In this document: in pieces, positions 12,847-20,654 of the stretch
Layout: each line of letters starts with the position of its first letter
Numbering within the stretch: position 1 is the stretch's first letter
Source: a virus
Strand: one strand, 5' to 3'
Length of the DNA stretch: 29,699 nt
Virus record (IMG/VR): IMGVR_UViG_3300007640_005663
Span: 1-29,699 of that record
The notes under the pieces: generated by a model
Told to the model about the DNA's origin: nothing
What the model saw: the letters and a program-made list of their open reading frames with translations, nothing else
The model's database searches: none
Position numbers and translations under genes: made by a program

Positions 12847-13057
12847 CTTCACGCTCCATTGCATATCTCCACATTTCACTATCAGGTACACGATTCCAAT
12901 GCTTTTCGCCTTCTTTAGGCGTAGCACCAATATACTGCTCTCCTGTCTCTCTGTCAATCAATAACCACTTTGCTGGTGCTTTGGTTTTAACAATCAGTTC
13001 AACAGGTTCATCAAGTTCGTAAACTTGTACATCATCTTGCAATTTTCTAAAATTCAT
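12839..13057 (-). CDS. Small conserved hypothetical protein, 72 aa
   Basis: The product opens MNFRKLQDDVQVYELDEPVE and continues with a compact beta-like part (LIVKTKAPAKWLLIDRETGEQYIG) and a charged tail ending MEREDA. No family name is known to me. The segment VKTKAP.KW..ID.ETG looks familiar from small T4-like marine phage proteins, from memory. It overlaps the zinc-finger gene (ATGA at 13054-13057) and contains the ribosome site of the mini DnaE-like gene, to which it is probably coupled. Confidence 0.7.
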   Translation of the reverse strand: MNFRKLQDDVQVYELDEPVELIVKTKAPAKWLLIDRETGEQYIGATPKEGEKHWNRVPDSEMWRYAMEREDA

Positions 13058-13734
13058 ATATTTGCTTTCTCGACTATTGTTTTAACTAATTCAACATCTT
13101 TCGGTTGTCTTTTAAAACGTAATGCCCAATGACTTGGATCTAAAACAGCATTCAACATGCTTAATTGTTCGTCATTAAAATTACTTAATGCAGTTTTTCC
13201 ACTTGTACAATTCAATACTAACCAAGGCGAAATTTTTCCATCTTTAATATCCCATGTAATTCTATTTGGTGAAGCATACAAGAAATAATGATTATACATA
13301 CTATTCTTTTCTTTAGCCCATTCGGTCATTGTATTTATTGAACGCTCTAATGCAGTTTCTACACCTTCTTTGCGAATAAGTTCAATGGCGTATTTTTCAT
13401 ACATTTCTTCTCTACACCAGTGATCTAGTTTTACGTTGCTAGTAACTACGTAATCAATATACTTGTCAGGATAGAGAGGCCGTACATTGTTAACAAAACT
13501 ACCAAACTTAACAAACGCATTGTAGAAGGATGACTTAACAAATTCTTCATATGTCTTATCTTTCTTGTGTCCTGCACTCAGCTTGTAAAATCTTTGAAAT
13601 GCATAAAAGCCAACCTGTACACGTTTTTCATCTTTTTGTAGCCAACGTCTCTTTGGCTCGCACATATGCGCTAACAATGTACTTTCTTTCATATAACTTT
13701 TTGAACAATATTCACAAGTGTATTTAGATGTCAA
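13054..13734 (-). CDS. Zinc-finger-bearing conserved phage protein, 226 aa
   Basis: The N-terminus has a CCHC finger: Cys7 and Cys10 (CEYC), then His23 and Cys25 (LLAHMC), followed by EPKRRWLQKDE. The rest is helical, with VGFYAFQRFYKLS and a long middle region, and a later SPWLVLNC segment. I recall the finger-plus-EPKRRW arrangement in unnamed T4-like marine phage proteins. The start is uncertain: a TTG at 13734 puts the finger at the extreme N-terminus and gives an 11-nt overlap with the gene before it, in line with the rest of this operon. An in-frame TTG at 13797 would add 21 basic residues and a 74-nt overlap. Probably a nucleic-acid or replisome partner. Confidence 0.75.
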   Translation of the reverse strand: MTSKYTCEYCSKSYMKESTLLAHMCEPKRRWLQKDEKRVQVGFYAFQRFYKLSAGHKKDKTYEEFVKSSFYNAFVKFGSFVNNVRPLYPDKYIDYVVTSNVKLDHWCREEMYEKYAIELIRKEGVETALERSINTMTEWAKEKNSMYNHYFLYASPNRITWDIKDGKISPWLVLNCTSGKTALSNFNDEQLSMLNAVLDPSHWALRFKRQPKDVELVKTIVEKANI

Positions 13735-14194
13735 CTTTTTCGTAACCGTGTTCTCGGGCGAGTTCTTTAATTTCTTTTTTTGTAGATATTCTAGCAAGTG
13801 TTTCTACCTCGTCCATTTTCATATCTGGATATATTTGTGATAACAAATTTACTGCTTTGCTGCTATCGTCTTTTTTCTTTTTTAGTCCAATCCACGGATG
13901 GAATTGTGTTTTACCTGTTTTGCCAGCAACACATAATAATTGCCATTGCAGTTTTACATGATTAGTGCCGCCTAGCACATTCCAGTTCTTGTTGTAGTAT
14001 TCATTAACCTTGAACACTGCTAGTGCAGTTTTTTCATAGTTGCCTTTTACACTACTAATATAACGGTTCAAGTTCCATAAGTCAAGTTTTATATCCTTCT
14101 TGCCATCATCTCCAGCAGCGTCATACAACTCTTTGATGCCCATATCGATAGCAGGGATAAGTTCTTTAAACAAGTCTAGTTCTTTATTTGGCAT
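13724..14194 (-). CDS. Replication-associated protein, possibly gp62-like clamp-loader subunit
   Basis: 156 aa from the ATG at 14194; an in-frame GTG at 14263 would overlap the 51-aa gene far more. Visible segments: LDLFKELIPAIDMGIKELYD, LNRYISSVKG, LQWQLLCVAGKTGKTQFHPW, and a C-terminal KKEIKELAREHGYEK helix-turn-helix-like end. I recall the LQW.L...G....FHPW pattern in marine T4-like proteins called gp62 (small clamp-loader subunit), but the match is from memory and T4 gp62 itself is not obviously similar. AGKTGKT is not a full Walker A. Its place in the uvsW operon supports a replication role. Confidence 0.65.
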   Translation of the reverse strand: MPNKELDLFKELIPAIDMGIKELYDAAGDDGKKDIKLDLWNLNRYISSVKGNYEKTALAVFKVNEYYNKNWNVLGGTNHVKLQWQLLCVAGKTGKTQFHPWIGLKKKKDDSSKAVNLLSQIYPDMKMDEVETLARISTKKEIKELAREHGYEKVDI

Positions 14195-14339
14195 TTGTTG
14201 TTTTTTTCTTTTTCTTTGAACCAAATGTATATACAATATCTTCGGTGATAGCACCTGCTTCACAAATTGTAATTTTATTATTTTTTAACCATTGTTCGAT
14301 TAACTTTTTATCTTTATTGTCTATTAGTTCTCTAGCCAT
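14184..14339 (-). CDS. 51-aa conserved small protein
   Basis: The product begins MARELIDNKDKKLIEQWLKN and ends in a lysine-rich tail (GSKKKKKTTNAK). ATG and the kdsB stop overlap within ATGGCTAG (8 nt), and the end overlaps the next gene by 11 nt in another frame. The MAREL start and Lys tail resemble unnamed short marine T4-like phage proteins, from memory. The basic tail suits binding of DNA or RNA, or of the clamp-loader-like neighbour. Confidence 0.65.
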   Translation of the reverse strand: MARELIDNKDKKLIEQWLKNNKITICEAGAITEDIVYTFGSKKKKKTTNAK

Positions 14340-15000
14340 TATTTTTTTCCCACTTTTCTAAATCCTCTGGCGTGTTAATTTCAATACCGTCAAACTCAAC
14401 TTCTACTACACCAATTTTATGTCCGTTTTGTATCCAACGCAGTTGTTCTAGTTGTTCGATATCTTCCTCTGTGTATTTAATGCTTGTGGTATAAACAATC
14501 TTTGCTTCTCTGTTGTAGCCATACACACCTAAGTGGTGATCACCGTATGTAAGACTTGCACGTAAAAACCAATGTGCTCTACCTCTACTATGGATCATTT
14601 TAACACTATTTGGATCATTTCGCAAGTTAAAATCCATGGGCGTATATGCGGTTGCAATATCACTACGTTGTAGTTCGCCTTCTACTGCACGTATGATATC
14701 TTCAGTGATATCAGGCATGTCACCTTGTACGTTAATATATCTATCATATTGTAGTACTTTGTCAATAACCTGCATACAACGTTCTGTGCCATTTTCTGCT
14801 TCACCTGTCATAAGACATCTATTAGCACCCATATAGTTGTAAATGTCTTGATGATCTGTAAGTACATATGTATCTAGTCCTGTAGCAGCACACTTGTTAT
14901 AAACGTGTTCTACTAGTGGCACGCCATTTAATTTGGCCATCATTTTACCAGGAAATCTACTACTGGCATATCGTGCAGGTATTAGTATTGCTGTTGTCAT
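14332..15000 (-). CDS. kdsB: CMP-Kdo synthetase (3-deoxy-manno-octulosonate cytidylyltransferase)
   Basis: 222 aa (E. coli KdsB 248). Activates Kdo with CTP to CMP-Kdo, the donor for Kdo transferases. The nucleotide-binding loop IPARYASSRFPGK (7-19) is near-perfect; NGTERCMQV (70-78) and NVQGDMP (90-96) supply the CTP and metal contacts, with Asp94 in the QGD. A later EVEFDGIEINTPEDLE (about 201-216) matches the C-terminal GIEINTPEDL region of the family. It is coupled to kdsA by ATGA. The shorter length comes from trimmed loops, with no visible loss of an active-site motif. A relative acting on another acidic sugar is possible, but the kdsA neighbour favours Kdo. Confidence 0.93.
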   Translation of the reverse strand: MTTAILIPARYASSRFPGKMMAKLNGVPLVEHVYNKCAATGLDTYVLTDHQDIYNYMGANRCLMTGEAENGTERCMQVIDKVLQYDRYINVQGDMPDITEDIIRAVEGELQRSDIATAYTPMDFNLRNDPNSVKMIHSRGRAHWFLRASLTYGDHHLGVYGYNREAKIVYTTSIKYTEEDIEQLEQLRWIQNGHKIGVVEVEFDGIEINTPEDLEKWEKNNG

Positions 15001-15782
15001 TCGAATCCTTTTACGGTTTTATTGATATGATATAATTGTCGTACGGTTTCGACAAAGTCTTCTAAGCGTAACATATTAGGTCCATCACTTGGAGCGTTAT
15101 CTGGATCAACATGTACTTCTAAGAAAAAGTTATCAACGCCCATGCCAGCAGCAGCACGAGCAAGAGCTGGAACATAATCCCTATTCCCACCACTGCTGTC
15201 ACCTTGGCCTCCTGGCTTCTGGACTGAGTGTGTGACGTCAAATACCACAGGAACAGAAAAATTGTCACGCATATACTGGATGCCAGTAAAATCAGTGACC
15301 AAAGTATTATACCCAAAACTAGTACCCCTTTCGGTTATCCAAACTTCTCTAGCACCTTCAGTTTTACTTAGTATACCTTTAACATCCCAAGGTGCCAAGA
15401 ATTGCCCTTTTTTGATATTTACAATTTTATTTGTTTTACATGCTGCTTGAATTAAATCTGTTTGTCTACACAAAAATGCAGGAATCTGTAACACGTCGAT
15501 TGCATAATTGAATTGATTACATATTGCTTTTATCTGCATAACATCATGTACGTCTGTTAATGTTTTAACATTTATTTTTTCTTTAATATCAATAAAGTCT
15601 TGCATAGTTGCAGGCATTCCTACTCCACGTTTGCCTGCTATGCTTGTTCTATTTGCTTTGTCAAAACTTGCTTTAAAAATATATTCAATGTCAAACAAGT
15701 CACATACACGTTTGCACTCCGATGCAATCTCTAAACTTTGTTCTAGTGTTTCGTGTTGACACGGTCCTGCAATAATACGCAT
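14997..15782 (-). CDS. kdsA: Kdo-8-phosphate synthase
   Basis: 261 aa. Condenses arabinose-5-phosphate with PEP to Kdo-8-phosphate. Diagnostic motifs: FKASFDKANRTS (36-47), TDVH (75-78), QIPAFLCRQTDL (99-110), NIKKGQFLAPWD (122-133), ERGTSFGYNTLVTDF (151-165), FDVTHSVQKPGG and a C-terminal PSDGPNML. Cys8 in AGPC stands where metal-dependent Kdo8P synthases have their metal-ligand Cys; metal-independent enzymes such as E. coli KdsA have Asn there. The metal-dependent type is therefore expected. The start at 15782 overlaps the metK stop (TAATG); upstream ATGs at 15839 would lie deep in metK. No Kdo-8-P phosphatase (KdsC) is seen in the window, so the host would have to provide it. Confidence 0.95.
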   Translation of the reverse strand: MRIIAGPCQHETLEQSLEIASECKRVCDLFDIEYIFKASFDKANRTSIAGKRGVGMPATMQDFIDIKEKINVKTLTDVHDVMQIKAICNQFNYAIDVLQIPAFLCRQTDLIQAACKTNKIVNIKKGQFLAPWDVKGILSKTEGAREVWITERGTSFGYNTLVTDFTGIQYMRDNFSVPVVFDVTHSVQKPGGQGDSSGGNRDYVPALARAAAGMGVDNFFLEVHVDPDNAPSDGPNMLRLEDFVETVRQLYHINKTVKGFE

Positions 15783-16858
15783 TACCAACCAATCCTTTCC
15801 CAAGGTACATCTTTGTTGCCAAAGTGTCCGTATGTACAATTACTACTATACTGGTGAAAGTTAAACAAGTCAAATCTATCAATAATGCCTTTTGGTGTTA
15901 GATCAATGTTTTCACGAATAAAACGTTGTATACTACGATTGTGTCCATTTGAATCAACATAGATACTAGTAGGTTCTTTTACACCGATAGCATACGATAA
16001 CTGAATTTGACACCAGTCTGCCATATCATCTGCTACAACATTCTTTGCTAACCAACGAGCCATATAGGCTGCACTTCTATCTACTTTGGTGGGATCTTTG
16101 CCACTAAAAGCACCGCCACCGTGAGGAGCAAAACCGCCATAAGTATCAACGATAATCTTACGTCCAGTAACACCAGCGTCACCATCAGGCCCACCAATAA
16201 CAAAGTTGCCAGTAGGATTAAGATGCCATATAGTATCTTTATCAACTAATTCTCCTAGTACTTCTTTTGCCACATGTCTTGCACAATTTTTTGCTTGTGT
16301 GTTTTTATCTAGTTCGTGCTGTGTACTTATCACAACTTGATCAATGCGCTTAACTTTGCCACCTTCGTATTCGACACTAACTTGAGATTTTGCATCTGGA
16401 CGCAAGCAAGGAGAAAAGTTTTTAAGTTTTTTTAGTATTTCGTGAGCGTAGTAAATAGGTGCAGGCAGATATGCTTCATTATCATTACAAGCATAGCCAA
16501 ACATAATGCCTTGGTCGCCTGCACCGAAGTCATCAGTTCCTAGTGCAATGTCAGCACTTTGGCTGTGGATCTCATTGTAAATATTTAATTTGTCCCAATG
16601 AAAACCTCTCTGCTCATAACCAATCTCTTTAACTTTATTGCGCACAATTTCTTTGACTTCTTCTTTGCTCACATTAAAGTTTTTTACTTCGCCCGCCAAT
16701 GTTACATGATTGGTAGTTACAAGTGTTTCAACAGCAACACGAGTTGTCTCGTCTCCTGCTTTCAACCCAGCATCAACTAGTGCATCTGAGATTTGGTCTG
16801 CAACCTTATCTGGGTGACCATCACTAACACTTTCGCTAGTAAAAATGTAATTGTTCAT
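15782..16858 (-). CDS. metK: S-adenosylmethionine synthetase
   Basis: 358 aa, nearly full length (E. coli 384). Forms SAM from methionine and ATP. Seen: SESVSDGHPDK (8-18) with His15; GAGDQGIMFGYA (112-123) at the ATP/methionine site; NPTGNFVIGGPDGDAGVTGR (214-233); and GGGAFSGKDPTKVDRSAAY (247-265) with the catalytic Lys and Asp. All active-site motifs are intact, so the enzyme should be functional. It overlaps the 90-aa gene (ATGA) and kdsA (TAATG). MetK in a phage is uncommon. SAM demand by the two FkbM methyltransferases at 27318-28597, or by DNA methylation, is a reasonable but unproven reason. Confidence 0.95.
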   Translation of the reverse strand: MNNYIFTSESVSDGHPDKVADQISDALVDAGLKAGDETTRVAVETLVTTNHVTLAGEVKNFNVSKEEVKEIVRNKVKEIGYEQRGFHWDKLNIYNEIHSQSADIALGTDDFGAGDQGIMFGYACNDNEAYLPAPIYYAHEILKKLKNFSPCLRPDAKSQVSVEYEGGKVKRIDQVVISTQHELDKNTQAKNCARHVAKEVLGELVDKDTIWHLNPTGNFVIGGPDGDAGVTGRKIIVDTYGGFAPHGGGAFSGKDPTKVDRSAAYMARWLAKNVVADDMADWCQIQLSYAIGVKEPTSIYVDSNGHNRSIQRFIRENIDLTPKGIIDRFDLFNFHQYSSNCTYGHFGNKDVPWERIGW

Positions 16859-17127
16859 TTATTTTCCTTTACCATATAATATGTTGTTACTAGTTTCTGC
16901 ATTTGTTTTTTTAATGTTGGATATTCTTTTGCTAGTTCCATCATTTCTTGCCAATCTGCATAACTAAATAGGTTACCTGTTGCTCTACTTACAGCATCTG
17001 CATCTCCGCCGATTATCCATCTGTCATATAGCTCATTGTATGGAGGATCTCGATACCTAGCGTAAACTACGCCATCAGCACGTTCATATATTAGTGGCTG
17101 GCCGGGTATCAGATCTGGTGCTCTCAT
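16855..17127 (-). CDS. Hypothetical protein, 90 aa
   Basis: The N-terminal part, MRAPDLIPGQPLIYERADG then VVYARYRDPPY, looks like a short beta domain; the rest is helical (YADWQEMMELAKEYPTLKKQ). No family is recognised and no catalytic motif is visible. It is coupled by ATGA to the cupin gene upstream and to metK downstream. Similar short proteins opening with PG..LIYER.DGV.YAR may exist in marine phages, from memory. Confidence 0.7.
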   Translation of the reverse strand: MRAPDLIPGQPLIYERADGVVYARYRDPPYNELYDRWIIGGDADAVSRATGNLFSYADWQEMMELAKEYPTLKKQMQKLVTTYYMVKENK

Positions 17128-17468
17128 GTTGCAGATCCAACGGTCCTTCTCACTATATCATTATGGTTAAACTCTGCCCAGTATAGTTCAAATGCTACAC
17201 CGTCTTCAAGTCCTTCAAACTGATGAATAACACCTGGCTTTACTTGTGTAAAATCGCCTGGGCCTAAAATAGTTTCATCAACTAGATTATAATCCTTTTG
17301 CCATACACGCACTAGCATTTTGCCTGATTCAACAAAGAAACCATTCCACTTGAATCTGTGTTCGTGTTCGCTACACTTGTAGCCACCTTTGAATTCAATA
17401 CGGTGAAACTCTAACACACCGTTAGCGTGGATAAGTTCAGTTTGTCCCCAAATCTTTCCTGCTTTCAT
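17124..17468 (-). CDS. Cupin-domain protein, 114 aa
   Basis: A single small beta-barrel. The first cupin motif has His35 and His37 (SEHEHRFKWNGFFVESG), and the second has KPGVIHQF with His82. Together these form a probable metal site. The opening KAGKIWGQTELI and overall form resemble sugar-phosphate isomerase-like cupins. A second cupin forms the C-terminal part of the fusion at 24928-25695. AGGAG precedes the ATG. It lies in the uvsW operon between an unknown 168-aa gene and the 90-aa gene. It may be a sugar isomerase/epimerase-like enzyme or a binding protein; the substrate is unknown. Confidence 0.8.
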   Translation of the reverse strand: MKAGKIWGQTELIHANGVLEFHRIEFKGGYKCSEHEHRFKWNGFFVESGKMLVRVWQKDYNLVDETILGPGDFTQVKPGVIHQFEGLEDGVAFELYWAEFNHNDIVRRTVGSAT

Positions 17469-17477
17469 TTTGTTCTC

Positions 17478-17984
17478 CTATAATAATTTACCAAAGTCAA
17501 CAATTTCGCATTGTCTACTAATATCTTTAACAAAGTATGCACAGAAAGGATTTTCACCTTCTGTAATTGGCACACTTAACAATTGCCCGTTTTTCATTTT
17601 TGGAAAATACCATTTAACATCATTATAAAAATTAACTATTTCAATTGTACCAAATTTTGGTTGATAACCTGTAAGTGGATTAAAAAGGAATGCTTCAAAA
17701 CCTCTTTCATTTAAACTTGTTAAAGGTAGTACTTCTAAGTCACTTCCTGCATGACTACAACCAACTGCAATACACCAATCTAAAGGCATTACAATTTCAT
17801 TACCGTTGATTTCAATTACTGCTGCTGGTGAGTTAAAACTTTCTAAAAATATTAATGGATTAAAAAAGAAATCAGGATCTTGAGGATTGCTATTATCTAG
17901 TACACTAAACCTCATTGTATCGTCAACTTCGTCCGGTAATTGATTTAAATTAAAACTTTTGTTTTCTAGTGTAAGTATATTCAT
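17478..17984 (-). CDS. Conserved phage hypothetical protein, 168 aa
   Basis: Directly follows the uvsW stop (the TAA of the neighbouring frame abuts the ATG). Key segments: FNPLIFLESFNSPAAVIEI, MPLDWCIAVG, DLEVLPLTSLNERGFEAFLF, and PFCAYFVKDISRQCEIVDFG. It has no membrane segment and no recognised fold. I recall the NPLIFLESFN and DLEVLPLTS.N.RGF.AF segments in unnamed T4-like cyanophage proteins near uvsW; no function is known to me. Position suggests a replication/recombination or regulatory accessory. Confidence 0.8.
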   Translation of the reverse strand: MNILTLENKSFNLNQLPDEVDDTMRFSVLDNSNPQDPDFFFNPLIFLESFNSPAAVIEINGNEIVMPLDWCIAVGCSHAGSDLEVLPLTSLNERGFEAFLFNPLTGYQPKFGTIEIVNFYNDVKWYFPKMKNGQLLSVPITEGENPFCAYFVKDISRQCEIVDFGKLL

Positions 17985-19448
17985 TTAATTCCAATCTACT
18001 TTTTCTATTGTAAATGGATACTGCGCCTCTTTGTAAAACTTTTTACGTTGAGTAAGGTGCCGCTTCGCAAACTTACAAGTGCTTGTAAGATCCCATATTT
18101 GTACGAAGTCTTTGTCCTTTGCCTTTCTTACGCCTCTGCCTATACTTTGAATAACTCTAACAAAAGATTTTCCGGGTTCAATAAGAACCAAATTAAAGAT
18201 GCGAGGGATATTAATACCAACAGCAGCAACACCATAAGTGGCAATAACCACTTGATTATCTGCCGTGTTAATTTCGTCATATGCATCTTTTCTATCCTTT
18301 AGTTTAACATCACCTTTAACAAAAGTAGATCCTGGAATAAGTTCTTGTAGGATCTCGCCTGCTGAAATCCTATCAACAAGTATTAGAGTATTGCCTGATT
18401 GTTTTACCGTGTTTAATAATTTGCCTATATATTCAATTCTTGCTTTATTTGTTGTTAAGTATTTTAATTCTTCTTGATAATTATTATGTGCTACCGTATC
18501 AATAAGTTGTACAATATTAACATGACATTGCGATAGTACACCTTTGTCTTGTAATTCTTTTGCTGTAATTTCTCCAATAACTGGACCTAAACTTGCATGT
18601 ATTGATTCAAATTCAAACTTCTCTTTAGGTATGGTGCCAGTTAATCCCCAACGTATTGGAGCATTACGCAAGTTGCGTGTTAGTAAGTTTTTTAATACTT
18701 CTGCTTTTGCTTGGTGTACCTCGTCTACAATTACCGTGCTAACACCTTCTAAAAACTCTGCTAGTGATAATACTGCTTCGCCATCTTTGTGTCGTTTGTC
18801 AAGTATGTTTAAACTTTGCCATGTACAAATAGTATGTGTTTTGTTTAACATCTTTCTATCACCAAAGTATACACCTACATCTAAGCCGCAGTTAATATAG
18901 TCTTCTTCAGTTTGCTCAACTAGCGACTTATTGGGGACAATAACCAAACTGCGTCCATACTTTTCACTCATATGTGATAGTGTAGCAGTAGTAATAGTCT
19001 TGCCTGCACCTGTAGCAATCTGTTGTAGACTCTGTGGATTGTTTGCAAAGTTATTGATTGCTTCTACTTGATAGTCACGCAGAATGATTTCTTCGCCTTC
19101 GGCTGGATGTCCTTTAGGCCAACATACACCTTGATCTGCCCAATAGCGTTCAGTTACTTGTGGAAAGTCAAGTTGAATAGGATGACGATTGTCTTCAATG
19201 TCTACAATGCTTACTCTGTTTTTTTCAAGTACATCCACAATGACGTCGAGATGATTAACATAGCCTGTACCCCCAATACCAAAAAAAGCAACTTTGCCGT
19301 CCCAACGTCCAAGTTTATACTGCGGCATATATCGTGCGTATGGCACATCGAACTTGAGAGCATTTGATAACTTTCTCCGTACATCTACATCTAATCCTTC
19401 TAGTTTGATGTTTACTTCATCCTCGATAATAAGTTTACAGGTTGTCAC
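17985..19448 (-). CDS. uvsW: UvsW-type RNA-DNA/recombination helicase
   Basis: 487 aa, superfamily 2. In T4, UvsW unwinds R-loops and branch-migrates, ending origin-dependent replication and aiding recombination-dependent replication. An N-terminal substrate-binding part (KLGRWDGKVAFF near 45-56) precedes the ATPase: Walker A ATGAGKT (145-151), DEVH (242-245), LTGTIPK (269-275) and the arginine-finger motif QSIGRGVRK near 437. The GTG at 19448 follows GGAAG by 5 nt and gives a 14-nt overlap with the upstream gene, as elsewhere in this operon. Upstream ATGs at 19472, 19487 and 19505 lack a ribosome site. The C-terminal end matches UvsW (RKKFYKEAQYPFTI). Confidence 0.93.
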   Translation of the reverse strand: MTTCKLIIEDEVNIKLEGLDVDVRRKLSNALKFDVPYARYMPQYKLGRWDGKVAFFGIGGTGYVNHLDVIVDVLEKNRVSIVDIEDNRHPIQLDFPQVTERYWADQGVCWPKGHPAEGEEIILRDYQVEAINNFANNPQSLQQIATGAGKTITTATLSHMSEKYGRSLVIVPNKSLVEQTEEDYINCGLDVGVYFGDRKMLNKTHTICTWQSLNILDKRHKDGEAVLSLAEFLEGVSTVIVDEVHQAKAEVLKNLLTRNLRNAPIRWGLTGTIPKEKFEFESIHASLGPVIGEITAKELQDKGVLSQCHVNIVQLIDTVAHNNYQEELKYLTTNKARIEYIGKLLNTVKQSGNTLILVDRISAGEILQELIPGSTFVKGDVKLKDRKDAYDEINTADNQVVIATYGVAAVGINIPRIFNLVLIEPGKSFVRVIQSIGRGVRKAKDKDFVQIWDLTSTCKFAKRHLTQRKKFYKEAQYPFTIEKVDWN

Positions 19449-20619
19449 TAAATCTTCCTTTGTAAAATCCATAATCGATTGTTTCATGTACAATAACACA
19501 ATCACAATTATGATCTACATACGCACCTAAATTACCACCCCATCTTGTAGCAGTTTTACTAACAGCACAAATTGGTTTAAAACTATCGATTAGTAATTTA
19601 GGTAATTTGTTCTTTTTAATATACACTACTTTTGTGTTTTCGTCAACCCAATTGTTTAGTTGTTTATCTTTTACAAAATCATTTAATGAATTATTTTCAA
19701 TATCTTTTGTTTCTACTCTAAACAAAACACTTTGTTGTTTAACTTCAACAAAATTAGAAAAAGCAGTGTGCCATTCTACTATTTGTTCATACATACTAGA
19801 ATTTGGTAAATCAGTATCAATTAATACAAGCAAAGGAAATCTTTGCAAAGTATTTATTGCTTTTGCAATATCATACAGGCTGTTTTCATTTGGATCAACA
19901 GGAACAATACGATTATTTCTATATGCAATTTTTTCTATAAGATAGCGTGGTTTAATTCTTTGTATTTCATAACCGTATCTTATATGTTGATCAACTTTTT
20001 GTATGTAAGTTAAATTTTTTGTTAGATTAGTAATGTTATCATGTACATTGATTATTGTATTTCCACTAAGCATAGGAACATGATTGTCTCTGTTTTCTAA
20101 TACTTTTTTTGTTTCATCTGCATATAATAAAATATCATCTGCAATATCAAATTCTGTATTTTTAAAATATTTACAAACATGAAATGCATTAATGTAAGAC
20201 AATTTAAAATAGTGTTCGTGAGAACCTTTACTATGATAGTATTCACTTATGCCAACATCATATTTTAATTTTTCAATTTTACAAATATCTTTTTTACTAA
20301 AAGGAAACCGTACTTTAATCCATGTCCATTTAGATTTGTAACTTTCATAAACATTATCGTGTCCATAGACATCTGATGTATCAACTAACTTTATATACTT
20401 GCTTCTATCAATTTTGCGCATAGGTATTTTTGTTTGTACATCTACGCTAATGTCAAAATATTCACTTATTTTTTTGTGTATAAGATTGTATTGCCTATCT
20501 GTCAATCCAATTCCTTTAGTAACTTGTTTGTAAATACTAAAGTAAATTGAATCAACCCTGTTAAAGCTATCTAGCTTTTTTTCACAAATATGTTGTAGAT
20601 AATCTTCTATAAATTCCAT
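19435..20619 (-). CDS. Conserved phage hypothetical protein ahead of uvsW, 394 aa
   Basis: The N-terminal part has a small helical segment (EDYLQHICEKKLDSFNRVDS) and GIGLTDRQYNLIHKKI (36-51). The middle has IPMRKIDRSKYIKLVD and WIKVRFPFSKKDI. The C-terminal half has RFPLLVLIDTD and a later TKVVYIKKNKLPKLL, resembling nucleotide-binding or helicase-like strands but without a Walker A. I recall related unnamed proteins next to uvsW in marine T4-like phages. It is first in the long operon, with a good promoter whose -10 box ends 6 nt before the ATG and no ribosome site. A replication or recombination accessory is likely by position. Confidence 0.78.
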   Translation of the reverse strand: MEFIEDYLQHICEKKLDSFNRVDSIYFSIYKQVTKGIGLTDRQYNLIHKKISEYFDISVDVQTKIPMRKIDRSKYIKLVDTSDVYGHDNVYESYKSKWTWIKVRFPFSKKDICKIEKLKYDVGISEYYHSKGSHEHYFKLSYINAFHVCKYFKNTEFDIADDILLYADETKKVLENRDNHVPMLSGNTIINVHDNITNLTKNLTYIQKVDQHIRYGYEIQRIKPRYLIEKIAYRNNRIVPVDPNENSLYDIAKAINTLQRFPLLVLIDTDLPNSSMYEQIVEWHTAFSNFVEVKQQSVLFRVETKDIENNSLNDFVKDKQLNNWVDENTKVVYIKKNKLPKLLIDSFKPICAVSKTATRWGGNLGAYVDHNCDCVIVHETIDYGFYKGRFSDNL

Positions 20620-20625
20620 ACGTTA

Positions 20626-20654
20626 AGTATAACAAATTATAAGCGAGAAGTCAA
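20626..20654 (-). promoter_or_regulatory. Sigma70-type promoter of the uvsW operon, -10 touching the ATG
   Basis: Minus strand TTGACT (20654-20649), a 17-bp spacer and TATACT (20631-20626), both 5 of 6 to consensus with ideal spacing. The predicted start falls at or within a base or two of the ATG at 20619, so the first message of the operon would be leaderless. Confidence 0.72.

Noticed and set aside
19448-19505. Longer N-terminus for UvsW from the ATG at 19505
   Set aside because: No ribosome site and a deep overlap with the upstream gene; GGAAG with GTG at 19448 fits the operon's overlap pattern better.
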